NCBI RefSeq assembly: GCF_016807185.1
Contig: NZ_JAEVYN010000008.1
Location: 94,274-156,340, forward strand
Origin: Leptolyngbya sp. Cla-17
GTDB taxonomy: Bacteria > Cyanobacteriota > Cyanobacteriia > Leptolyngbyales > Leptolyngbyaceae
DNA length: 62,067 nt
Direction: 5' to 3'
This document shows positions 1 to 8,291 of this stretch, one piece after another; positions within the stretch are counted from its first letter, which is position 1; every line of letters begins with the position of its first letter. The position numbers and the translations under genes are program-made. Below the pieces are notes generated by a model, which saw nothing but the letters and a program-made list of their open reading frames with translations, ran no database searches and was not told where the DNA came from.

Positions 1-342
1 AGCTACGTCGCAGCCTACACAGAGCTGATTGGTGCACCATTGCTGGCAATTGGTTTTTTAGCCCGTCCTGCGGCTTTTGGGTTGTTTGGCACGATGTGTG
101 TCGCGATGTATCATCACATTCTAGTTGCGGGTCTGAGTATTCCTTACCTTGAGCTGTCTGCGGTCTATGCAGCTTGTTTCCTGTTTTTCACAGTCAATGG
201 ACCTGGTTTATTTTCAACGGACGCTTTGATTCTGCACTGGCTGGACTCTAACGCTCTATCGGCAAAAGCTAAGCAAGTCATGCGTCTGGAGCGAGCTTTC
301 AATTCAGTCGGTGCTGAGGCTGAAACTTTGAGAAAGCAGTAA
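1..342 (+). pseudogene. doxX, 3' part (gene split by an IS5 element; continues from window end)
   Basis: Frame 1 is open from the first base and ends at TAA 340-342. It encodes the C-terminal 113 residues of a DoxX-family membrane protein (hydrophobic segments such as YVAAYTELIGAPLLAIGFL). The N-terminal part lies at 60967-60984 and 61891-62067; the last codon of the window joins the first without a frame break, which is why I read the molecule as circular. Joined and freed of the IS, the product is 178 residues. DoxX proteins are small four-helix inner-membrane proteins of poorly defined, often redox-related role. The gene is disrupted after codon 6, so it is probably inactive unless a downstream start is used. 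Confidence 0.8.
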
Positions 343-437
343 TAGGGTTAAGCTAGAAGTCTCTGATGGACGCTTTTAGACCATAGGAAGGCGGTTTTGC
401 GCGACTTTGGAATGACAGAAAAGTTTAGGATGGACAC

Positions 438-2210
438 TTAATCATGCGAATTGTGGCCATCCTCCAACCCGCTCTCACCACCCCTTAAGGTCGTCTGCAT
501 TAGGCTAAAAAACACTTCCGCCTCCGCCACCAAAATTGCGTCCCCTGACTCCAACCATCGCCGCATCTTATCCACACGAGCCGGAGAAGGATGAGTAACC
601 TGCCCCCCCTTCTGCTCATACTGCTGCCAAAGCTCCAATTGAGCCGCACGTTGATACGCCTGCACCTGTTCCACTTCAGCCAATTTCTGCTTCACAAACT
701 CAACCCCCGTCCCCTTCGCTTGAGTATTACTACTTATTGCCTGAACATTCACGTCTCTCGCACCGCTCAAATGCTTACCAGATGGCGTATTACTGGACTT
801 GAGCGCTAATAAGCTTGGACACTTTGGCGCGTCCTCTTCGCGCTCAATGTTCAAACCTGGGGGGTGCGGGGGGGTATCGTTCGACTGAGTGGACTTCGAG
901 TGAGCCTCAGCCGAACTCCTCACGCCGAAGTCCACAGGCATCAAGTATTCGGGATGCCATAAATCCTTATGTCTATAGAGCGTCGCCCCACCGATGCCAC
1001 CTTCCGTTAAAGCTCTAAACCTCGCCGTCGCCCCAATCGATAGAGCATTCGACTCCAGCATGAGCGCGATCGCCCGGCTAATCCGCCCCCGTGCATCCTC
1101 TAACTGCTGCTCGTGCCAGCTTGGAGTCTCTGCTGGCTTAGAAGACCGATTCGGTTTAGCCCTCCGCCCCTTGTAAGGGAAATAGCGAGTCGTGGTTTCA
1201 ACCGACTGTGCCCACTCTTCGACACGATGCCGGATCTCATGCTGATGCTGGCAATGGTCCCGATAGCCGGGCAGTGCTGTTGCAATCTCCACCATCTTCT
1301 CCACCAGCGCCTTACCCTCCAGGCAATGGCCATAGAGAATCTTGGCAAAGATATACGTTCTTAAAGCAATCCGTCCCAGAATGCGATTGGTTTGCCCCGT
1401 CCCACTCCAGCCCGGTTCAATCTCCGCATTCAGGTCATTCAAGAACTTGTCCACCTTGCCCGATAGACTAAAGCGCCGCCGCTTTGCCGCCTTCAGCACC
1501 TGTTTCAACGCTCTAGACGTGACCGGGTTGCGCCGTAGACAAAACTGCCACTGGTGAACAAACTCCGCTGGAGTGCTAAAGATTGTTTCCCAATCGTGAT
1601 TGAGTAGATAAGAACCCAACTGAAGCGGCAGTCGATGCGCCGCATACAGCGTCGGCTTGCCATCGACAAATCCGCGATCATTGGGGAACAGTTCCAGCTG
1701 TCCCGGAGAGAACACAAAGCCCGCGTTCTCCAATAGCGCTTGCACCGCCCCCGCGAGTTCATACGACTTCTGCACCCGTTCAAACGGAAAGTAGAGATGC
1801 AGACCCCCACTGTAGGAACTGGTCACGGCGATGTAGCTTACCAGTCCCAGCACTTCAAGAGCCGCGACCAAACGCGCAATCGCAAACGGGTCACGCCGAG
1901 GATGGTAAAGACTGCCGCTGTCAATATCGAACAGCAAGTAATTGGTTTTCGGTCCAAAGCGCACCCCGTAGAGAGAGCTACCTTGAAGAACGAGACGATC
2001 TGAGAGCGGGTGACGGCTCTCGGTCTGCCACTCTGGCTTGGTGGTGGGCTGAGGATGCTCTGCCCAGATGTAGTCGTGGCGATGGGAAAACAGCGCAAGG
2101 AAGGCATCTTCCCCTTCCGCTACTGACTGAAATTGAGGACTTGGATGGGAACGTTTGGGTTGGAGTTTAGCTCCAAACCCCTTGAATGAGGGGATGAGAG
2201 GCAGAGTCAT
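438..2210 (-). CDS. Primase-like putative plasmid replication protein
   Basis: A 590-residue protein. Residues ~90-145 carry an archaeo-eukaryotic-primase-like signature: the acidic pair in LLFDID (D95, D97) and, 40 residues on, SGGLHLYF with H138, the usual hDhD...sxH arrangement of AEP catalytic cores. The middle (~165-330) is basic and helical; the last third (~400-590) looks poorly conserved with a helical end. I chose ATG 2210 because GGGAGGG lies 6 nt upstream; a longer TTG start at 2225 would overlap that ribosome site. On a molecule with parAB and no other Rep candidate it is the best replication initiator/primase. A repurposed mobile-element primase is the alternative. No DnaA or helicase domain is visible. 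Confidence 0.6.
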   Translation of the reverse strand: MTLPLIPSFKGFGAKLQPKRSHPSPQFQSVAEGEDAFLALFSHRHDYIWAEHPQPTTKPEWQTESRHPLSDRLVLQGSSLYGVRFGPKTNYLLFDIDSGSLYHPRRDPFAIARLVAALEVLGLVSYIAVTSSYSGGLHLYFPFERVQKSYELAGAVQALLENAGFVFSPGQLELFPNDRGFVDGKPTLYAAHRLPLQLGSYLLNHDWETIFSTPAEFVHQWQFCLRRNPVTSRALKQVLKAAKRRRFSLSGKVDKFLNDLNAEIEPGWSGTGQTNRILGRIALRTYIFAKILYGHCLEGKALVEKMVEIATALPGYRDHCQHQHEIRHRVEEWAQSVETTTRYFPYKGRRAKPNRSSKPAETPSWHEQQLEDARGRISRAIALMLESNALSIGATARFRALTEGGIGGATLYRHKDLWHPEYLMPVDFGVRSSAEAHSKSTQSNDTPPHPPGLNIEREEDAPKCPSLLALKSSNTPSGKHLSGARDVNVQAISSNTQAKGTGVEFVKQKLAEVEQVQAYQRAAQLELWQQYEQKGGQVTHPSPARVDKMRRWLESGDAILVAEAEVFFSLMQTTLRGGESGLEDGHNSHD

Positions 2211-2657
2211 GGTCTGCCCTCCCAATAGTCACAAAATCTTCGATGCATGATGAACTCCCTATGTTGGAACAACAAGAGATAGGAAGCTATGCAAGAAGTT
2301 GAACAATTCGTCAAAGATGTTGCACCTTTTGACAAATTGCTACTAAAATTGGCATAGCAAAGCTGGATGACCTAACATTTGCTTTCGTCGGCGCAGTTAG
2401 AGTCTCCGAATCCTATCCAGAACTAAATCAAGTCTTTCACCCCTTCTGTTTGCCGCAGTGGGGGTTCTGACTTTTAAAGGGTTTTCTATGTCACGGGCTG
2501 ACCTCCTGGGGTTTTCAAACGGGAAAACTGGTTGGCTCCGCTGCGGCTTTGGCTGTAGAGAGCATGTCTGATCTAACCGCAGATCTGGGAAAATGTCGCA
2601 CTTTTCGAGAAACTTTTTGGCAAAACAGTGTTTTGGATGGCTTTACCCCTGCCTCTT
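2211..2657. other. Non-coding region upstream of rep (possible origin)
   Basis: About 450 bp between the Rep candidate and the antitoxin locus, leading into rep on the minus strand. It holds a 22-codon plus-strand frame (ATG 2289 to TAG 2357) with a weak ribosome site, and a short inverted repeat GTTTTC/GAAAAC near 2513-2528. I see no clear iteron array. The position makes it the natural place to look for an origin, but nothing in it proves one. Confidence 0.25.
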
Positions 2658-2868
2658 CTACAACTGCTGGTGAATCGCCTCTAAAAACTCAGTCACCGCA
2701 TCAGGCTGATTGGGGTATCGCATCATCAAGCGTTCCATCCAGGTCAATCAGTTTTAGCCCTGAAACATCTTCCAGAGAAGAATCGATTTCTTCAAGCTGC
2801 TCACAACTGACGTTGTGAATCACTATGGCTCGTTTCGGTTGGGGTGTTTGTAGGACTTGGGTGGTCAT
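2658..2868 (-). pseudogene. Uma2-like nuclease fragment
   Basis: ATG 2868 opens a 55-residue frame (stop 2701-2703) starting MTTQVLQTP and containing SCEQLEEIDSSLEDVSG, which resembles the N-terminus of cyanobacterial Uma2-family (DUF820, PD-(D/E)XK-like) proteins. After the point where a full protein would continue, a different frame reads MMRYPNQPDAVTEFLEAIHQ and stops at 2658-2660. I read this as the remains of one or two genes fused by deletion. It starts 15 bp after the antitoxin-like gene ends and is probably cotranscribed. The Uma2 assignment rests on a short stretch. Confidence 0.4.
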
Positions 2869-2883
2869 CAGCGATCGCTATCC

Positions 2884-3072
2884 TTACTTGCCCTTGCTAT
2901 CAGGTTTTTTTGGTTGAATCTCCCCCCGCTCTTTAGCTGCCAATATTCCTACTTCAACCAGAAAAGCAGCTAAATTAGCCGCTGGTCTGCCTTGCTGATC
3001 TGACCAGTGTTCTAAGTCTTCATAGACCGAATCGGGCACGGTGATTGTAAAGCGCTTGCTCACTGGGGTCAT
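2884..3072 (-). CDS. Small ribbon-helix-helix protein (antitoxin-like)
   Basis: A 62-residue protein, MTPVSKRFTITVPDSVYEDL onward, with the beta strand 'RFTITVPD' followed by two helices (SVYEDLEHWSDQQ, AANLAAFLVEVGILA), the layout of CopG/RHH DNA-binding dimers. A longer frame extends to 3129, but ATG 3072 has AGGAG 7 nt upstream and fits the domain start. Such proteins are usually antitoxins that repress their own operon. The downstream partner here is only a Uma2-like fragment, so this is either an orphan or half of a decayed pair. Confidence 0.6.
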   Translation of the reverse strand: MTPVSKRFTITVPDSVYEDLEHWSDQQGRPAANLAAFLVEVGILAAKERGEIQPKKPDSKGK

Positions 3073-3287
3073 ACCAATTCTCCTACAAAACGATCCTACA
3101 CGCTTCATCTGAGAAGACGCTAAAAACATCTTAATAGAATCTTTTCAGATTGCAATTAGATGCTAACATGCTTTTTAGAACTCGATAAGATTCTTGTGAG
3201 AATCGTATAAGAACATGAAAACGACTGAAACCACTTTGTTAAGGGAGTATAGCCGCGACGAACTCATTCTTATGCTTTCAACGGCTA

Positions 3288-4242
3288 TAGCAGTCGAGGG
3301 GAAGGTTAGGACAATTGTCTGAAGGCATTATCGACCGCATCCCAAAGGTTCTGAAACTGATTCAACGTCTTGCGAAGGTAATGCTTGAGACGCGCCCAAA
3401 ACTTTTCGATCTTGTTCAAGTCTGGAGAATAAGGCGGCAAAAATAGGAGTGTACAGCCGGCTTGCTCAATCAACTCGCGAATCAACGTTGATTTGTGAAA
3501 GCTGGCATTATCCATCACGACGACTTGCCCTGGCTTTAGTTGCCCCACCAGACACTGCTGCACCCAGGTCTCCACCAACGTGGTATCGCAGTAGCCTGTG
3601 AAGGTCAGCGGGGCCACCACTTGACGATTACACCAAGCAGCGATCATGCTAATGCGTTGGGTGCGGTGCCCTAACTTCAACGCTTCAAACTGCTCAGATT
3701 GAGCACACCAGCCATAGGCATAGTCTTCGGTGTCATCCACCCCTGCTTCGTCTACGTAAACGAGCTGCTCTGCTGAGTACGCTTGCAATTGAGCGAGGAA
3801 GGCTTGCCGCTGCGCTGCATCCCGCTCTTGATACCCATAACTCTTTTTTTGCGGGTGAAACCAATCCGCCTCAGCGCTTTGCTGATGGCATAGTCACTAA
3901 TCGGTTCATGCCACTGTGCTGCCATCCCCTTCTGTGTCAAATGTCCATGCTCAGTTGCAAAAGCTCGAAACTGCTCTAAGTCAGCGATCTTGCCTTGAGG
4001 TCCCCGTTGGTAATCGCAAATGGCACTGAGTGACCCGCTTTCCTCCCGTCGTTTGAGCCATAAGTCGATGGTGTTACGGCTGAGGTTAAACAGGCGACTG
4101 ATGTGACTTTTACGGTATCCACTGTCAATGGCATCGAGCACTTTTTGACGCAGGTCATCGCTGTAGGGACTAGGCATGGCCGGAGGGGAGAGTGAGTAAA
4201 GATGTCTCTATAATTATGTCTCAACTAAACCCTCGACTGCTA
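3288..4242 (-). mobile_element. IS630-family insertion sequence
   Basis: A 955 bp element with inverted ends TAGCAGTCGAGGG on both sides and a TA duplication (3286-3287 and 4243-4244). The flanks read GGC-TA and TA-GCC, so the target was the palindrome GGCTAGCC. It contains one transposase in two frames. I see no gene in the flanks that it clearly interrupts. Confidence 0.85.
3306..4177 (-). CDS. IS630 transposase (two overlapping frames)
   Basis: The first frame (4177 to 3752) encodes the helix-turn-helix half beginning MPSPYSDDLRQKVLDAID. The second (about 3850 to 3306) encodes the DDE half with VDEAGVDD, VVMDNASFHKS and LPPYSPDLNKIEKFWARLKH, which carry the three catalytic acids. A run of seven A at about 3850 is where a -1 frameshift would fuse them (RKKSYGYQERD in the fused reading). 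This is the usual expression mode of these elements, so the transposase may be functional despite the split. Confidence 0.8.
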
Positions 4243-4244
4243 TA

Positions 4245-4641
4245 GCCCTCTTGAATCACTTTCAGAAAAGCAAATTTAGTCAAAAATGCTGAAGCTTCTA
4301 TACGGCTTGAGTCTTAGCATATGTAGCTTATTTCCGATATTTCAAAACATTTGACAATGAAGCGTATATACCAGACAGCAGTCGGTGAAAGACGTTCAGC
4401 GTTTTGCCTGGATTTTACTTTAACTAGAGTGACATATGAGGGATAGGAGAAAATTCAGCCGTCCCCCGCTGTCAGTTCCTACTTTTTATCGCTGGGTTGA
4501 TCAGCTATCGATCAGTCCAAAACACCGATACAGCGAATTGGACGCGAGACGATTAATGCTTCTTTGCTGCCATTATTCGCAAGGTGGAAAAGCATCCAAC
4601 CTACCTAATATCTAGCCAACCCTATTTAGGAAAATCGACCG
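4245..4641. other. Intergenic region, no gene seen
   Basis: Roughly 400 bp of AT-rich sequence between the IS630 copy and the next gene. I find no convincing reading frame or repeat. It presumably contains the promoter for the operon beginning at 4642. Confidence 0.3.
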
Positions 4642-5175
4642 ATGAAACGCAATCAGATCAGGCAAATGCTTTCTAAGTCCGTAACTGACGCTCAGTTAAG
4701 ACGGGCGATCTCTGCTCTAGAACTGCCTACTAACGACGATGCCAACTACACCGATGAACAAGCAAAAGTCATCATCAATCAGTTCAAATCTGGTGAAGTT
4801 GGCAAAAGCGATCGCCACGCCCAAACAGCCAACGCCGCCCATCAATCCACCGTGCAGGACAAAGCAACCTTAGCCGTTCGCACTCAGCAGCAGTTAGCAG
4901 GGATTCAATCATCCATCGATAAGATTGCCAGCGACAGAACCAACGCTATAGAGCAGGTGAGTGATACCCTTGCCTACCTTTACTCGCCTGCCACATTTCA
5001 AAGTGAAGTAATGGCTCTCACGGCTGAAAAGTTAGGGCTAAAGGATGCGGAATCAAAACAAGAACCAACAATCCGAACCCTAGATTCCCTCAGTGATTGC
5101 TTTTCACGATTTGCTGATTCGGTAGAGTACCCCGCGATCGCCGCCTCGTCTGCTCTCGGTTGCTTGCCGATGTAG
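4642..5175 (+). CDS. Hypothetical protein, 177 aa
   Basis: Not recognised. The N-terminus (MKRNQIRQMLSKSVTDAQLR) looks like a small helical fold related to DNA-binding or phage-type accessory domains. Residues ~60-125 are rich in Q, A, D and E and likely form a coiled coil. The last 20 residues are hydrophobic but not a clear membrane span. It is the first gene of a closely packed set (next ATG 15 bp after its stop), so it probably works with the CHAP-like protein downstream. Confidence 0.5.
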   Translation: MKRNQIRQMLSKSVTDAQLRRAISALELPTNDDANYTDEQAKVIINQFKSGEVGKSDRHAQTANAAHQSTVQDKATLAVRTQQQLAGIQSSIDKIASDRTNAIEQVSDTLAYLYSPATFQSEVMALTAEKLGLKDAESKQEPTIRTLDSLSDCFSRFADSVEYPAIAASSALGCLPM

Positions 5176-5190
5176 TTTCGTACAAACCCC

Positions 5191-5361
5191 ATGAAGCGAC
5201 CCAAGATCAAACCACCGAAACCAGCGCCGCCGTCATCCCATGACCAGCTCCCTTTATTTGATCGCGTGACCACTTTGATTATCGAAACCGACGCAGACCC
5301 TGACTACGAAAGAGCCAAACAAATCTTTGCTGAGTTACTGGAGGAAAACTATGGATCTTGA
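5191..5361 (+). CDS. Small hypothetical protein, 56 aa
   Basis: ATG 5191 to TGA 5359. The product starts MKRPKIKPPKPAPPSSHDQL, a basic proline-rich stretch, followed by an acidic helix (DADPDYERAKQIFAELLEEN). It sits 15 bp after the preceding gene and its last 11 bp overlap the next start, the arrangement of translationally coupled genes. No function recognised. Confidence 0.45.
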   Translation: MKRPKIKPPKPAPPSSHDQLPLFDRVTTLIIETDADPDYERAKQIFAELLEENYGS

Positions 5362-5773
5362 TTTCGCAGTAGCTCTAATGATTGCCGGGTGCATCGCGAT
5401 CGCCCATCCCATCCAACCAGAACCATCGCCTAAATTCTGTAACTGTGCCGAATACGTCCATCGCAAAAATCCCCAAGTACCCGATCTGAGCGAGTACACC
5501 GGGGAATTTACAGACCACCTGATCGCCGCTGGCTACCAGCAAGTTTCCCAGCCGAAAGCTGGGGCGGTCGCTCGAATCCCACCCGGTACGTCAGGGATGA
5601 CAGGCAATACCGGGCATGTTGCCATCATTCAATCAGTTGATTTTGATGGAGTGCCCCTCATCAACTCTGCCAACTCAGGCGGCAATCAATTCGATGCTGG
5701 ATGCTCCAACGTCGCTATGGAGCGCGATGAACGCTATCTCAACCAAGCCGTTACCTACTGGGCAAAAAACTAA
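5351..5773 (+). CDS. CHAP/NlpC-P60-like cysteine hydrolase, 140 aa
   Basis: ATG 5351 has GGAGG 6 nt upstream, better than the longer frame from 5327. Residues 1-20 (MDLDFAVALMIAGCIAIAHP) form a signal or anchor segment. The rest has the order of a CHAP domain: Cys in CNCAEYVHRK, His in NTGHVAIIQSV, and polar INSANSGGNQF. CHAP proteins cut peptide bonds in peptidoglycan and occur in conjugation, phage and cell-separation systems. With two unknown partners upstream it may serve plasmid transfer or wall remodelling; no other transfer gene is visible. The catalytic assignment is by pattern only. Confidence 0.5.
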   Translation: MDLDFAVALMIAGCIAIAHPIQPEPSPKFCNCAEYVHRKNPQVPDLSEYTGEFTDHLIAAGYQQVSQPKAGAVARIPPGTSGMTGNTGHVAIIQSVDFDGVPLINSANSGGNQFDAGCSNVAMERDERYLNQAVTYWAKN

Positions 5774-5851
5774 GAGAGAGCGATCTCGAAACTTTGGACG
5801 GCAACGCGATCGCCCCCTACAAAAAAGCAAACCCACACAAGGATTCACCCT

Positions 5852-5932
5852 ATGAAACTACCATTTCGCTACCGTCGTCGCCATCAAGCTCCCCACAACC
5901 TTGCAAATGAAACGAAGCAAGTTGGAAGTTAG
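5852..5932 (+). CDS. Possible 26-aa basic peptide
   Basis: ATG 5852 to TAG 5930 encodes MKLPFRYRRRHQAPHNLANE followed by six more residues, with AAGGA 8 nt upstream. It lies between the CHAP-like gene and a strong hairpin, so it would be the last unit of that operon. It is too short to judge and may be chance. Confidence 0.2.
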   Translation: MKLPFRYRRRHQAPHNLANETKQVGS

Positions 5933-5942
5933 CAGACAACCA

Positions 5943-6010
5943 TTGATCAGTTTTATTAAAGATGGAAAACCCATACTACAGATGGGTTGGACTTTTTTTG
6001 GACTGATCAA
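5943..6010 (+). terminator. Nested inverted repeat with terminator core
   Basis: An inner stem AACCCAT/ATGGGTT (5968-5974 and 5982-5988) is followed after a few bases by seven T, which fits Rho-independent termination of the operon above. It is enclosed by a perfect outer repeat TTGATCAGT/ACTGATCAA (5943-5951 and 6002-6010), making a 68 bp symmetric unit. Confidence 0.6.
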
Positions 6011-6163
6011 TTCCAGAATCTTATACTACAAGCGTAATCTTGCGGGCTTTAAGGACTCCAAAGCCCTATCTCATCGTTGACTCATTGCTCGTTTCGCAAC
6101 TATTCAAGCTCTATAGGGCTAGTAGTAAAACTGATGAGTCGCCTGACTGATTAGCAATTTTGG

Positions 6164-6178
6164 TGAGAATCGGTTTCA
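6164..6178. promoter_or_regulatory. Weak Zur-like box at the start of the His-rich gene
   Basis: TGAGAATCGGTTTCA is a 7-1-7 imperfect palindrome similar to the clearer boxes before cobW (TGAGAATGATTTTCA) and znuA (TGAGAACGATTATCA). It touches the ATG at 6178. The right half is degenerate, so this is a suggestion only. Confidence 0.3.
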
Positions 6179-6399
6179 TGCTGTTGGAGATCGTTCAATT
6201 AACTCTTTTACCCAGAGAGCAGGAGCATGAACACGAGAGCACCTGGCACGAGCATGAACATCAGCACAACGAAGATCACCAGCACGAACATCATCCCGGT
6301 ATTCTAGTGATGGACTTTCACACGCATCCGCATCAACACAGAGCCATGCGTCACGCCCATCGCTACTCTGACTCCCACCATTTTCATGGACATTGTTAG
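6178..6399 (+). CDS. Histidine-rich small protein, 73 aa
   Basis: After MLLEIVQLTLLPREQ the product is dominated by His and Glu (HEHESTWHEHEHQHN, HQHEHH, HTHPHQH, HRYSDSHHFHGHC). Such runs bind Zn, Ni or Co and are found in metal stores, in metallochaperone tails and in loops of metal-binding lipoproteins such as the ZnuA further along this molecule. The frame is also open from TTG 6160 and GTG 6163, but those starts lie in the Zur-like box; no start has a strong ribosome site. A role in zinc storage is inferred. Confidence 0.5.
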   Translation: MLLEIVQLTLLPREQEHEHESTWHEHEHQHNEDHQHEHHPGILVMDFHTHPHQHRAMRHAHRYSDSHHFHGHC

Positions 6400-6416
6400 T
6401 AGAGAGGAAATATACC

Positions 6417-6662
6417 GTGTTAGTGGTTGATCAGACTTATCGTTACCGAGAATTTGGTATAGGTTACGGACCGTGGGAAACGCTCTGCCGAGTTCGTATC
6501 TTTCAACCACACCCAGAGTCAACCGTTGTGATCGTTTCAGATAGCAGCCTTTTAACAGGCACCTCGGTTGCAAATTTTTCTCAGTCTCTCGCCACTCTAA
6601 TCGTCAATCACTTCAGCTTAAATCCTTCTCTGGTTCTTTGGATTGAGCAGCCGTCAGACTAG
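6417..6662 (+). CDS. Hypothetical protein, 81 aa
   Basis: GTG 6417 has GAGAGGAAA about 7 nt upstream, so it is preferred over the longer frame. The protein starts MLVVDQTYRYREFGIGYGPW, includes VRIFQPHPESTVVIVSDSS and ends LVLWIEQPSD; this looks like a compact alpha/beta domain without membrane spans. It lies 17 bp after the His-rich gene and is probably cotranscribed. Family not recognised. Confidence 0.5.
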   Translation: MLVVDQTYRYREFGIGYGPWETLCRVRIFQPHPESTVVIVSDSSLLTGTSVANFSQSLATLIVNHFSLNPSLVLWIEQPSD

Positions 6663-6909
6663 ACTTAAGCCGGAACCTTCACTGGCAAGCCTCAGTCAAA
6701 GTTCACCACATCACAGGGGATACTTTCGATACAGTCAGCCTGCGATCGAGTAATCTAATCGAGCGGTCTTCTCAGCGAAACCCCATAAAACATTAGATGA
6801 CTTTATTGGTCAAGGACTCAAGTCGCCGCTTAACTGATCAATTTCCCAGTAAAGCAGGTTCTATGCTTAAACCATTCATCTGATCCACAGAGTTTACAAA
6901 TACCGAACT

Positions 6910-8250
6910 ATGTCCTCGATCGCCTTTGAAATTGTTCTGATTCTGCTGCTGACCATTGCCAACGGGATCTTCTCAGGCTCGGAGATTGCCGTGGTTTCTG
7001 CCCGCAAAGTCCGGTTGGAGCAGTTAGCCAACCGAGGCAATAAAAAAGCGCGGTTAGCACTCAAGTTAGCGAATTCCCCTAACGATTTTCTGTCTGCCGT
7101 TCAAATTGGGATTACACTGATCGGTATTCTCAGCGGCGCTTTGGGTGGTGCAACCCTATCCACGCGGTTAGGAGACTTCTTCAAGTCCATCACTTGGTTG
7201 GCTGCTTATAGCGAAACCCTGAGCCTCCTGGTTGTGGTGTCCATCATTACCTATCTGTCTCTGGTAATCGGTGAACTGTTGCCGAAACGGATTGCCTTAA
7301 ACAATCCAGAACAAATCGCCTGCAATATTGCCGGACCGATGCGTTTGCTAGCAATCATCACGGCTCCGGTGGTCAAACTGCTCAGTGTTTCAACCGATAG
7401 TTTGCTAAAGCTGCTGGGGATTCAGGCATCTAACGAACCTGCCATTACAGAGGAAGAAATCAAGGTGCTGATTGAGCAAGGCACTCAGGCAGGTACGTTT
7501 GAGGAATCTGAGCAGGAAATGGTGTCGCGGGTCTTTCGGCTTGGAGATCGCTCTATTAAGTCACTCATGACTCCCCGCACTGCGATCGCGTGGTTAGATA
7601 TTGCGGCTCCCTGGGAAGAGAATCAGCGCGAGATTCAGGAACAGCCTCACTCCCACTACCCAGTGGCGCGAGACAGCCTGGATGACTGTCTGGGCATTGT
7701 CCGCATGAAAGATATTTTGTCTACTTACATGGTGGGAGAACCCGCTGACTTACAGCGTCTGCTACAGCCGCCGCTTTATATTCCTGAAGGGTCGCGGGCG
7801 CTCAACGTCCTGGAGACCTTTCAAGAGACGGGAACACACGCTGCCCTCGTGATCGATGAATATGGTGGCATTGAAGGCATGGTGACCATCGATGATCTGA
7901 TTGAGGCGATCGTGGGCGAGTTGCCGTCTGCCGAAGAGATTAATGAACCCCAAATTGTGCAGCGGGAAGACGGTTCCTGGTTCCTAGATGGCTTGTTATC
8001 GAGCGATGCGCTGAAGGATCTTTTAGAGCGGGAAACCTTACCCAACGAAGCAGAGGGGCACTACCACACCCTGGGCGGCTTTATCATTGCCATGCTGGGA
8101 CGCATTCCAACATCAGGCAATCACTTTGATGCGGTGGGCTTCCGGTTTGAAGTCGTAGACATGGACGGGACGCGGGTCGATAAGGTTTTGATCACGCCGC
8201 TTGCTTCAGAGGCGGCAGCAGCCGTAAACCAGCTAGACTCAGACACTTGA
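6910..8250 (+). CDS. CNNM/CorC (HlyC/CorC) family membrane protein
   Basis: A 446-residue protein with the full architecture: DUF21/CNNM transmembrane domain (~1-190, about four spans, 'NGIFSGSEIAVVSARKVRLEQ' at its start), a CBS pair (~205-330, including MTPRTAIAWLDI and VIDEYGGIEGMVTIDDLIE) and a CorC_HlyC domain (~345-435). The family moves or senses divalent cations, mostly Mg2+, at the inner membrane, with the CBS pair binding nucleotide. Older names call it hemolysin. It is a single gene with 248 bp upstream and is convergent with the next. Full length for the family. Confidence 0.85.
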   Translation: MSSIAFEIVLILLLTIANGIFSGSEIAVVSARKVRLEQLANRGNKKARLALKLANSPNDFLSAVQIGITLIGILSGALGGATLSTRLGDFFKSITWLAAYSETLSLLVVVSIITYLSLVIGELLPKRIALNNPEQIACNIAGPMRLLAIITAPVVKLLSVSTDSLLKLLGIQASNEPAITEEEIKVLIEQGTQAGTFEESEQEMVSRVFRLGDRSIKSLMTPRTAIAWLDIAAPWEENQREIQEQPHSHYPVARDSLDDCLGIVRMKDILSTYMVGEPADLQRLLQPPLYIPEGSRALNVLETFQETGTHAALVIDEYGGIEGMVTIDDLIEAIVGELPSAEEINEPQIVQREDGSWFLDGLLSSDALKDLLERETLPNEAEGHYHTLGGFIIAMLGRIPTSGNHFDAVGFRFEVVDMDGTRVDKVLITPLASEAAAAVNQLDSDT

Positions 8251-8291
8251 AGCCGCAGCCGGCTCCTGATGATCGGTCTGGTCTTTTGTTT

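Noticed and set aside
2549..2818. 89-codon plus-strand reading frame
   Set aside because: It lies antisense to the Uma2-like fragment, is Ser/Thr-rich without structure and has no ribosome site.
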